A stretch of 5,153 bases of DNA, taken from Thermoleophilia bacterium (GTDB lineage: Bacteria; Actinomycetota; Thermoleophilia; Gaiellales; Gaiellaceae). The number at the start of each line of letters is the position of its first letter. Position 1 is the first letter of the stretch. A program made the position numbers and the translations under genes. The stretch spans positions 1 through 5,153 of the forward strand of contig JAICZB010000195.1 of the NCBI GenBank assembly GCA_025933895.1. Reading direction: 5' to 3'. The notes beneath the pieces were generated by a model. It worked only from the letters and a program-made list of their open reading frames with translations, made no database searches and was not told where the DNA came from. Shown one piece after another: positions 1 through 5,153 of the stretch.

Positions 1-500
1 CGCCGCAGGAGGCGGCCGACTACATCGGCGGCTACGTCGTCTTCAACGACATCACCGCCCGCGACATCCAGCGCGGCGAGATGCGCTCGGGCGTCTTCAG
101 CTTCTGCAAGGCGATCGACACGTTCTGCCCGCTCGGGCCGTGGATCGTGACGCCGGACGAGATCCCCGATCCGCACGATCTCGCGATGGAGCTGCGCGTC
201 AACGGCGAGCCGCGGCAGGAGTCGCACTCGAGCCGGATGAGCGTGACGATCCCGGAGATCCTGAGCAACTTCTCCGCGCTCGGCTACAGCGCAGGGGACG
301 TCCTCTCGACCGGCACCGTCGCGGGCGTCGCCGGCTTCAAGTCGGAGGAGGAACGCAAGCGGCTCTACCTCAAGCCGGGCGACGTGGTCGAGGCGGAGAT
401 CGAGCGGATCGGCGTGCTGCGCAACCCGGTCGTCTCGTGGGAGGAGGGCCACGGCGAGCCCGCGCCGGCGCGCATCCGCCCCTGGGGCGACGACGCGTGA
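1..500 (+). CDS. Fumarylacetoacetate hydrolase (FAH) family protein, C-terminal part (5' end outside window)
   Basis: The gene enters from the left edge; the reading frame starts at base 3 and ends with TGA at 498-500, giving 165 visible residues. FAH-family enzymes hydrolyse, isomerise or decarboxylate 2-oxo acids such as acylpyruvates, using a divalent metal in the cytosol. Seen here: a YIGGYVVFNDITARDIQ segment (codons from 21), then a Lys (bases 108-110), a PLGPWIV stretch, VNGEPRQ, and YLKPGDVVEAEI near the C-terminus. The Asp of 'FND' (bases 48-50) lies 20 residues before the Lys, the same spacing as Asp233 and Lys253 of mouse FAH, a metal ligand and an active-site Lys. The two acidic metal ligands that normally lie upstream are outside the window. 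The usual GTPxGVG motif reads GTVAGVAGF (309-338). It heads the visible part of an overlapping gene cluster. Substrate cannot be told; family assignment is firm. Confidence 0.93.
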   Translation, partial: PQEAADYIGGYVVFNDITARDIQRGEMRSGVFSFCKAIDTFCPLGPWIVTPDEIPDPHDLAMELRVNGEPRQESHSSRMSVTIPEILSNFSALGYSAGDVLSTGTVAGVAGFKSEEERKRLYLKPGDVVEAEIERIGVLRNPVVSWEEGHGEPAPARIRPWGDDA

Positions 501-1663
501 CGTGGGCTCGCGACGACGCAAAGCTCGAGCGCGTCCGCGAGCTCATGACTGAGGCCGAGCTCGACGCGCTCGTCGTCCGCGCCCCCGACAACGTCCTCTA
601 CCTGACGAACTTCTGGGGGATGAAGGGCTACGACGCGTGCATCTTCCCGCGCGAGGGCGAGCCCGCGTTGATCACGATCGAGGCGTCGGAGGAGGACGCC
701 GCGCGGACCGCGTGGACGGATGACGTGCGGCTGATCCGCGGTTACGACCCCGAGGATCCACGGCCACCGCTCTCGCGGACGCTCGACGCGGCGGTCGCGG
801 CCGCGCGCGACTACGAGCGGGTCGGGCTCGAGCTCTCGCTCGGCACGCAGGCCTCCGACCGCATGGTCGGCGAGCCGACGACCTTCACCACCGCCTGGTT
901 CGACGCCTTTCCCGAGGCGGCCGACGCGACGCCGCTCCTCGTCCGCGCCCGCTCGCGCAAGACCTCCCAGGAGATCGAGAGGCTGCGGCTCGCGAACGAG
1001 ATCGCGGCGGCGGCGATGGAGCACGTGCGCGAACGGCTCCGGCCCGGGATGAAGGAGGCGGAGGCGGCAGCGCTCTGGCAGGGCTTCGTGCACGGCGAGG
1101 GCACGGGGTGGAGCGGCGGCAAGGTCGAGCTCGCGCTCCCGTTCTCGCTCGTCTGGGCAGGGCGCGGGATCAAGACGTTCACCGCGACCGGAGATCTCCC
1201 CGTCGTCGAGGGCGAGCCCGTCCTGTTCGAGATCTGGGTCTGCGCCGACGGCTACTGGGCGGACCATACGAAGAACCTCGTCCTCGGCGAGTTGCGGAGC
1301 GACTACGCAGAGCTCGAAGCTGCGCTGGTGGACGTCTACGACCGCGCGCTCGAGTCCATCCGGCCCGGCGCCTCCATGGCCGAGCTCGACCGGCGCGTGC
1401 GGGACGGCATCGGCGGGATGGGCTACGCGGGCCAGCCGACGCACCCGATCTGCCACGGCGTCGGCGCGCGCGCGCACGAGCCGCCGTATCCCCACCAGGC
1501 AGGCAGCGGCGACTTCGAGGAGGGGATGGTGCTCGCGGTCGAGCCCGGCGCGTACTGGCCGGACGGCGGCGGACTGCGCGTCGAGGACAACTTCCTCGTC
1601 ACCGCGGACGGCGTCGAGAAGCTCTCGTCGTTCCCGGACGGAGTGGTGCAGTGTCCGACCTGA
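497..1663 (+). CDS. M24 (Xaa-Pro peptidase/creatinase) family protein with altered active site
   Basis: A 388-residue two-domain protein: a creatinase-type N-terminal domain (about residues 1-150; ALVVRAPDNVLYLTNF is characteristic) and a C-terminal 'pita-bread' M24 domain. Family members remove N-terminal residues before proline or hydrolyse C-N bonds (creatinase, ectoine hydrolase); one branch is the DMSP lyase DddP. Candidate metal ligands are Glu245, Asp256, His320, Glu349 and Glu363, with His327 in the HGVGARAHEPP motif. Spacings of 11 (245-256), 7 (320-327) and 29 (320-349) equal those I recall for E. coli aminopeptidase P (Asp260/Asp271, His354/His361, His354/Glu383). Residue 245 is Glu where Asp is standard, and Phe228 occupies the position of the shuttle His243, so ordinary prolidase activity is doubtful. 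The GTG start at 497 overlaps the upstream TGA by four bases (GTGA); a weak GGGG lies at 484-487. ATG 545 is an alternative but would cut the first helix. Substrate unknown. Confidence 0.92.
   Translation: MTWARDDAKLERVRELMTEAELDALVVRAPDNVLYLTNFWGMKGYDACIFPREGEPALITIEASEEDAARTAWTDDVRLIRGYDPEDPRPPLSRTLDAAVAAARDYERVGLELSLGTQASDRMVGEPTTFTTAWFDAFPEAADATPLLVRARSRKTSQEIERLRLANEIAAAAMEHVRERLRPGMKEAEAAALWQGFVHGEGTGWSGGKVELALPFSLVWAGRGIKTFTATGDLPVVEGEPVLFEIWVCADGYWADHTKNLVLGELRSDYAELEAALVDVYDRALESIRPGASMAELDRRVRDGIGGMGYAGQPTHPICHGVGARAHEPPYPHQAGSGDFEEGMVLAVEPGAYWPDGGGLRVEDNFLVTADGVEKLSSFPDGVVQCPT
1638..1651 (+). promoter_or_regulatory. Ribosome binding site deciding the GTG start at 1651
   Basis: GACGGAG (GGAG at 1640-1643) sits inside the end of the M24 gene, seven bases before GTG 1651. 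There is no ATG or better-placed GTG nearby in this frame before the conserved barrel start at residue 22, so this site supports the 13-base overlap with the upstream gene. Confidence 0.55.
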
Positions 1664-2805
1664 TCTGGACGGGCTCGCTGAACCACCGCTACGCGATCCG
1701 CGGCGAGGTCGGCCTGTACGACACGACCTTGCGCGACGGGGAGCAGACCGTGGGCGTCGTCCTTTCGCCCGAGGAGAAGCTCGAGATCGCGCGGCTGCTC
1801 GACGGGCTGGGGATCCGGCGGATCGAGGCGGGCTTTCCGCGCGTGTCGGAGGACGACCGGCGCGCCGTCGAGCTGATCGCCGGGGCCGGCCTGGACGCCG
1901 AGATCTGGGGCTTCTCGCGCGCGGTTCCCGCAGACCTCGAGCTCCTCGTCGAGCTGGGCGTGCAGGCAGCGGTGATCGAGTCGCCGATCTCCGACCTGAA
2001 GCTCGAGGCCATCGGCGTCTCTCGCGAGAAGATGCTCGAGCGGATCGCGAGCGCGATGCGCTTCGCGTCCGAGCACGGGATCCGGGCCGCGTTCTTCGGG
2101 GTGGATTCGACGCGCGCCGCGCCGGACTTCTACCGGCAGGTGTACGAGACCGCGGCCGAGGCCGGCGCGCAGGAAGTGGCCGTCGTCGACACGCTCGGCA
2201 TCGCGTCGCCGGAAGCAGTCACCGACCTCGTCCTCGCGACGGGGCAATACGTCGACGGCCTGCCGGTGCACTTCCACGGCCACAACGACTTCGGGCTCGC
2301 GACGGCGTCCGCGGTCGCGGCCGTGCGAGCCGGAGCGACCTGGATCCACGGCACGATCAACGGGATGGGCGAGCGTGCGGGGAACGCAGACCTCGGCGAG
2401 ATCGCGATCGCGCTCCGTGCCCTGTACGGCGTCGAGACGGGCCTCCGCTTCGAGCGCATCCGCGAGGCCGCCGCCCGCATCCAGGAGCTGTCCGGCTACG
2501 GGCTCGCGCCGTGGAAGCCGCTCACGGGCGAGACGCTGTTCCGCCGCGAGTCCGGCGCGGTCGCTTCCCAGTTCCACGATCCGCCGTCGATCGAGCCGTA
2601 CTCCTCCGAGCTCGTCGGCGCCGAGCGGGCGATCGTGCTCGGCAAGAAGAGCGGGCTCGACTCGATCCGGATCAAGGTCGAGGAGCTCGGCCTCGACGTG
2701 CCCGAGGATCGGTGGCCCGAGCTCCTCGCGCAGGTGAAGGAGCTCGGGACGCGCAAGCGCGGCCTCGTCACCGACGACGAGCTGCGGGAGCTCGCGGGTG
2801 GCTGA
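1651..2805 (+). CDS. Homocitrate/2-isopropylmalate synthase-like DRE-TIM (HMGL-like) family protein
   Basis: A 384-residue enzyme of the family that makes or breaks C-C bonds next to 2-oxo acids or acyl-CoAs (LeuA, NifV/homocitrate synthase, citramalate synthase, HMG-CoA lyase). The TIM barrel begins with LYDTTLRDGEQ (Arg28, Asp29), then IEAGFP, VVDTLG, HFHGHNDFGLA (His209, His211) and NGMGERAGNADLGE (Asn245). Asp29, His209, His211 and Asn245 form the expected metal site; the 34-residue gap from His211 to Asn245 equals His287-Asn321 in M. tuberculosis IPMS. A helical subdomain follows (about residues 280-384; VLGKKSG), and there is no LeuA allosteric domain, so it is homocitrate-synthase-sized. 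The subdomain motif HESGIH reads RESGAV (299-304), losing both His. GTG 1651 is chosen because GGAG at 1640-1643 lies 7 bases upstream and the start overlaps the previous gene by 13 bases. Leucine, lysine or nif genes are absent, so LeuA or NifV should not be assigned. Confidence 0.9.
   Translation: MSDLIWTGSLNHRYAIRGEVGLYDTTLRDGEQTVGVVLSPEEKLEIARLLDGLGIRRIEAGFPRVSEDDRRAVELIAGAGLDAEIWGFSRAVPADLELLVELGVQAAVIESPISDLKLEAIGVSREKMLERIASAMRFASEHGIRAAFFGVDSTRAAPDFYRQVYETAAEAGAQEVAVVDTLGIASPEAVTDLVLATGQYVDGLPVHFHGHNDFGLATASAVAAVRAGATWIHGTINGMGERAGNADLGEIAIALRALYGVETGLRFERIREAAARIQELSGYGLAPWKPLTGETLFRRESGAVASQFHDPPSIEPYSSELVGAERAIVLGKKSGLDSIRIKVEELGLDVPEDRWPELLAQVKELGTRKRGLVTDDELRELAGG
2786..2798 (+). 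promoter_or_regulatory. Ribosome binding site for the FAD oxidoreductase GTG start
   Basis: GGGAG at 2786-2790 lies within the 3' end of the DRE-TIM gene with a seven-base spacing to GTG 2798. It supports the eight-base gene overlap and independent ribosome loading in addition to coupling. Confidence 0.55.
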
Positions 2806-4417
2806 GGGCGATGCGTTCGATGCGGTCGTCGTCGGCAGCGGGATCAACTCGCTTGCCTGTGCGGCGCTGCTCGCGCGCGGCGGCTGGCGCGTCTGTGTGC
2901 TCGAGCGGAACGACTGGTTCGGCGGGGCGATCAAGACCGAGGAGCTGACCGAGCCGGGATTCCTCCACGACGTCTACAGCGCCTGGCACCCGCTCTGGGT
3001 CGGCGGCGCCGCGCATGCAGAGCTCGGCGGAGAGCTCGCGGCGCGCGGGCTCGAGTACCTCAACACCGAGCTGCCGACGGCCACCGCGTTCCCCGACGGC
3101 GGAGCCGCGTTTCTCCTGCGCACGGCCGATGGGAACACGGAGGAGCTGGGGCCCGAGTGGCCGGACGTGCTCGAGCGCTTCTTCCCGAACGCCGACCTCG
3201 CGTTCGGCGTTCTCGGCACCGAGCTCTGGTCGCCGGCGGGCCTCGCCCTCGCAGCCAGGACGGCGAGACGGCTCGGCCGCGCGGGCGCGCTCGCCTTTCT
3301 CGGGGAGGTCCTGCAGTCGAGCCGCGACTGGCTCGAGACGACGTTCGCGTCGGAGCGTGCGCACGGCGTGCTCGCGCCGTGGGTCCTCCACACCGGTCTC
3401 GGGCCGGACCAGGCGACGTCCGGCTTCATGACGCAGGTGATCGCGGTCGCGGTGCAGGAGGGAGGGATGCCCGTGCCGCGCGGGGGCGGCGCGAAGCTAG
3501 CCGGGGCGCTCGTGCAGCTCATCCGCGACCGCGGCGGCGTCTGCGAGACGGACCGTGACGTCGAACGCGTGCTCGTCCGCTCCAGCCGGGCGGTCGGCGT
3601 GCGGCTCACCGACGGCGAGACGATCGAGGCGGAGCGCGCGGTCGTCGCGAGCGTGACGCCCACGCAGCTCCACGAGCGCTTGCTCGCCGACGCCGACGTG
3701 CCGGCGCCGGTGGCGGAAGGTGCACGTCGCTTCCGGTACGGCCGCTCGGAGATGCAGATCCACTACGCGCTTTCCGAGCCGCCACACTGGAACGGCGACG
3801 AGCGGCTGGCGCAGGCGGCGATCGTCCACGTCACGCCCGGGCTCGACGGTGTCTCACGTGCCGTGAACGAGGCCGAGCGCGGGCTGCTCCCGGCCGAGGC
3901 GACGATCGTCGTCGGCCAGCCGCTCACGCTCGACCCGTCGCGAGCGCCGGTGGGCCGCGGCCTCCTCTGGGTCCAGCTCCAGGAGCTGCCGTGGCGGATC
4001 AAGGGCGACGCCGGCGGTGGGGCCTATCTCGGCCGCGGCGAGTGGACGGACGCGTGGCGCGAGCGCTACGCCGACCGGATCCAGGCGCGGCTCGCGCGGC
4101 ACATCCCGAATCTCGAGTCGTCGATCCTGAAGCGGGTCGCGCTCGGCCCGCACGACCTGCAACGGGCGAACGTGAACCTCCGGCACGGCGACCCGTACGG
4201 CGGCTCGCTCGCGCTCGACCAGAACTTCCTCTGGCGGCCGTTCGGACAGAGTCCCGGTCACACGACGCCGGTCGAGCGGCTCTGGCAGATCGGCGCCAGC
4301 ACCTGGCCGGGCCCCGGTCTCGGCGCCGGGTCGGGAACGATCGTCGCGCGGAAGCTCCTCGAGCCGCCGCTCACGCAGCGCGCACTCACGCGCGTCCGGG
4401 GGCTCACGTCGAGATAG
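2798..4417 (+). CDS. Phytoene-dehydrogenase-like FAD-dependent oxidoreductase (COG1233 / PYROXD2-like)
   Basis: A 539-residue flavoprotein. Residues 10-36 form the dinucleotide-binding fold (VVVGSGINSLACAALLARGGWRVCVLE, split here as GSGINSL, then ALLARGG, ending at the acidic Glu36 that binds the adenine ribose), followed by FGGAIKTEEL and a DVYSAWHPLW segment typical of CrtI/PYROXD2-type proteins. The C-terminal FAD motif IGASTWPGPGLGAGSGTIVARKLL (residues 498-521; key WPGPGLG) is intact. Family members carry out FAD-dependent desaturation, isomerisation or oxidation, often of hydrophobic substrates; many are unrelated to carotenoids, and no crtB or crtE-like neighbour is present. The GTG start at 2798 overlaps the previous gene's TGA by eight bases and has a good GGGAG at 2786-2790, seven bases upstream. 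It is the last gene of the overlapping cluster and probably supplies its redox step. Fold and cofactor are sure; the substrate is unknown. Confidence 0.9.
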   Translation: MAEGDAFDAVVVGSGINSLACAALLARGGWRVCVLERNDWFGGAIKTEELTEPGFLHDVYSAWHPLWVGGAAHAELGGELAARGLEYLNTELPTATAFPDGGAAFLLRTADGNTEELGPEWPDVLERFFPNADLAFGVLGTELWSPAGLALAARTARRLGRAGALAFLGEVLQSSRDWLETTFASERAHGVLAPWVLHTGLGPDQATSGFMTQVIAVAVQEGGMPVPRGGGAKLAGALVQLIRDRGGVCETDRDVERVLVRSSRAVGVRLTDGETIEAERAVVASVTPTQLHERLLADADVPAPVAEGARRFRYGRSEMQIHYALSEPPHWNGDERLAQAAIVHVTPGLDGVSRAVNEAERGLLPAEATIVVGQPLTLDPSRAPVGRGLLWVQLQELPWRIKGDAGGGAYLGRGEWTDAWRERYADRIQARLARHIPNLESSILKRVALGPHDLQRANVNLRHGDPYGGSLALDQNFLWRPFGQSPGHTTPVERLWQIGASTWPGPGLGAGSGTIVARKLLEPPLTQRALTRVRGLTSR

Positions 4418-4443
4418 GAGCGCGACCAGGCGGGAGGACGCTG

Positions 4444-4472
4444 GCCCACGCGAGCGCCCGGACGCGTGAGGC
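4444..4472 (+). terminator. Hairpin after the operon, possible terminator without T-tract
   Basis: CACGCG (4447-4452) pairs with CGCGTG (4463-4468) around a 10-base loop, and GCC (4444-4446) can extend the stem with GGC (4470-4472) past a bulged A4469, giving nine pairs. It lies 26 bases after the TAG of the FAD oxidoreductase gene. No U-run follows, so it is at best a GC-rich actinobacterial-type terminator; in DNA this rich in GC a stem of this size can also arise by chance. Confidence 0.35.
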
Positions 4473-4483
4473 GGTCGCCGTCG

Positions 4484-4489
4484 TATCCT
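4484..4489 (+). promoter_or_regulatory. Candidate -10 element just upstream of the small exported protein gene
   Basis: TATCCT fits the actinobacterial TANNNT -10 pattern and is one of few A/T-containing hexamers in the spacer. It ends 10 bases before ATG 4500, so the transcript would have only a few leader bases. The absence of a Shine-Dalgarno sequence before this ATG agrees with a (near-)leaderless start. No convincing -35 is seen at 4461-4466 (GACGCG). Confidence 0.4.
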
Positions 4490-4499
4490 CCTCGAGACG

Positions 4500-5006
4500 A
4501 TGAAGACGAGGACGTTCTTAGTTGTCGTCATCACAGGTGCGCTCCTCGCGGCAGGGCTGTCGCTGCGACGCGGGGCCGCCGCCGCGACAAGGCAAGCATC
4601 CCCAATCTTCGTTGCCAAGCTGCCTGAGATCGGTACGGTCTACGAGCGCGCCTACTGCACCGGCACCGGGCCGCTTCGGTTCGCTCTCGGCATCCGGTAT
4701 CTCAAGATGGGCCAATCGGGAGTTGTCAGGTTCCGCGCTGGCCGATTCAGCAAAGACCGAGAGATGCAGCCTGGCGACCCCACCGCATGGTTCCCTCAGA
4801 GGCGCGACCGGGCCGAGTGGCTTGCCGCAGCGGCCGGCGGTGAGAACGGCGTAGTCGTGGGCTGGGTACGGATTATCGGACGCAGCGCCCACGCGGACAC
4901 GTGTCAATCGGGCTACGACCCGCTTCGAGTGACCGTCCAGACCTACCCGCGCAGCCTCGCCTACGACAGGAACTCGGCACGTTACCTCCGCCGCCTCATC
5001 GGGTGA
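4500..5006 (+). CDS. Small exported or membrane-anchored protein of unknown function
   Basis: A 168-residue protein that I do not recognise. The N-terminus looks like a signal peptide: basic MKTR, a hydrophobic core (about residues 6-22), then RRGAAAAT, with plausible cleavage around residues 27-30; without cleavage it would be a single N-terminal membrane anchor. The mature part (about 140 residues) has two cysteines, Cys53 (AYCTGTG) and Cys135 (DTCQSGY), which could form a disulfide outside the cell. It also holds a segment GDPTAWFPQRRDRAEWL (about 92-108) and a basic C-terminus. ATG 4500 is the only possible start: an in-frame TGA lies at 4467-4469 with no start codon between. Codons are less extreme in GC than in the four upstream genes and include TTA (4518-4520). 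It lies 82 bases after the operon and probably has its own promoter. The plus strand is chosen over an open minus frame because of the signal peptide and GC-rich third positions. Confidence 0.75.
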   Translation: MKTRTFLVVVITGALLAAGLSLRRGAAAATRQASPIFVAKLPEIGTVYERAYCTGTGPLRFALGIRYLKMGQSGVVRFRAGRFSKDREMQPGDPTAWFPQRRDRAEWLAAAAGGENGVVVGWVRIIGRSAHADTCQSGYDPLRVTVQTYPRSLAYDRNSARYLRRLIG

Positions 5007-5029
5007 CATTCCTGAACTCAATGTCATCC
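5001..5029 (+). terminator. Hairpin spanning the stop codon of the exported protein gene, probable terminator
   Basis: TGACATT (5004-5010) and AATGTCA (5020-5026) are perfect inverted repeats around a nine-base loop. GGG (5001-5003) and TCC (5027-5029) extend the stem to ten pairs with one G-T wobble. The TGA stop is part of the left arm. There is no T-tract afterwards, so intrinsic termination is plausible but not certain; RNA stabilisation or a dyad operator are alternatives. Confidence 0.5.
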
Positions 5030-5153
5030 TCGCTGCTGTGGCGGCGTCCGGTGGCTGGCAGAGACTCGGTCGGCGGCGGCTGACTCGATTCCGAATGTCG
5101 ACTGTTTGGTCTGACCTTCCAGCGTTGTGTCGCCGCCGCCGACCGAGACCGTC
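5030..5153. other. Non-coding end of window
   Basis: Apart from the inverted repeat described separately, I see no start codon with a plausible ribosome site, no tRNA and no coding-like frame here. The base composition is less GC-rich than the operon, notably at about 5085-5130. Confidence 0.5.
5065..5147. repeat. Perfect 16-bp inverted repeat with a 51-base centre
   Basis: CTCGGTCGGCGGCGGC (5065-5080) has its exact reverse complement at 5132-5147. One mismatch (A5064/A5148) then a G5063-C5149 pair extend it slightly outward. GACTCG also occurs as a direct repeat at 5063-5068 and 5082-5087. The spacer of 51 bases is long for an intrinsic terminator. It may be a large hairpin ending transcription of genes on both sides, or terminal repeats of a tiny mobile element. 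The window ends six bases after the right arm, so the full extent cannot be seen. Confidence 0.6.

Noticed and set aside
140..496. N-terminal extension of the M24 frame back to ATG 140
   Set aside because: This stretch overlaps the well-conserved FAH gene in another frame and translates to Arg-rich sequence without M24 similarity; the family N-terminus begins close to GTG 497.
365..1495. Minus-strand open frame of 376 codons
   Set aside because: It is antisense to the M24 gene, whose metal motifs are conserved; the translation is low-complexity and Arg-rich.
1108..1650. N-terminal extension of the DRE-TIM frame back to ATG 1108
   Set aside because: It overlaps the catalytic half of the M24 gene and is Arg/Ala-rich; the barrel begins about 22 residues after GTG 1651, which has a good ribosome site.
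1423..2934. Long open frame on the minus strand (503 codons)
   Set aside because: It lies opposite the DRE-TIM gene and parts of its neighbours. Long antisense frames are expected in such GC-rich DNA, and its translation is Arg/Asp/Leu-rich with no recognisable domain.
2798..4417. Carotenoid biosynthesis gene (crtI)
   Set aside because: The family resemblance is general to COG1233. No phytoene synthase, geranylgeranyl synthase or cyclase gene lies in the window, and the neighbours are 2-oxo acid and hydrolase enzymes.
4426..4444. Second small dyad CCAG...CTGG in the spacer after the operon
   Set aside because: It has only four pairs around an 11-base loop and competes with the stronger hairpin at 4444-4472; this is expected by chance.
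4518..5027. Minus-strand open frame opposite the small exported protein
   Set aside because: It has no signal peptide, domain or ribosome site. The plus-strand frame has a convincing signal peptide and GC-rich third positions.
5080..5100. tRNA T-arm-like string (CTCGATTCCGA)
   Set aside because: It resembles TTCGATTCC, but the flanking bases do not form a five-pair T stem, and no acceptor stem or anticodon arm can be placed around it.

Overview
The window is very GC-rich. Its genes mostly use G or C at the third codon position and several start with GTG, and neighbouring genes overlap. This fits a high-GC actinobacterium, perhaps of the Thermoleophilia/Gaiellales/Solirubrobacterales kind. 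That placement is an impression from composition and gene style, not a proven assignment. No rRNA, tRNA, CRISPR array, transposase or phage gene is visible.

Positions 1-4417 hold four plus-strand genes packed as one apparent operon. They are the C-terminal part of a fumarylacetoacetate hydrolase (FAH) family enzyme (ends at 500), an M24 'pita-bread' metallopeptidase-family protein (497-1663), a homocitrate/isopropylmalate synthase-like DRE-TIM enzyme (1651-2805) and a phytoene-dehydrogenase-like FAD oxidoreductase (2798-4417). Successive genes overlap by 4, 13 and 8 bases. All three internal starts are GTG, so translational coupling is likely.

The set looks like one metabolic pathway: C-C bond hydrolysis or isomerisation (FAH), C-N or other hydrolysis (M24), aldol/Claisen chemistry (DRE-TIM) and a flavin redox step. 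I cannot match it to a known pathway. Two of the enzymes carry substitutions at positions that are normally catalytic. The M24 protein has Glu for the first metal-binding Asp and Phe for the usual shuttle His. The DRE-TIM protein has lost both His of the HESGIH motif. The set may therefore do chemistry that automatic names such as 'Xaa-Pro aminopeptidase' or 'isopropylmalate synthase' would hide.

Positions 4418-4499 are a short spacer with a GC-rich hairpin and a possible -10 element close to the next start. Positions 4500-5006 encode a small exported protein of unknown function with more A/T-ending codons than its neighbours, including a TTA leucine codon. Its stop codon lies inside a 10-bp hairpin (5001-5029). 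Positions 5007-5153 contain no gene that I can support. They hold a perfect 16-bp inverted repeat whose arms lie 51 bases apart, with the second arm close to the window edge.
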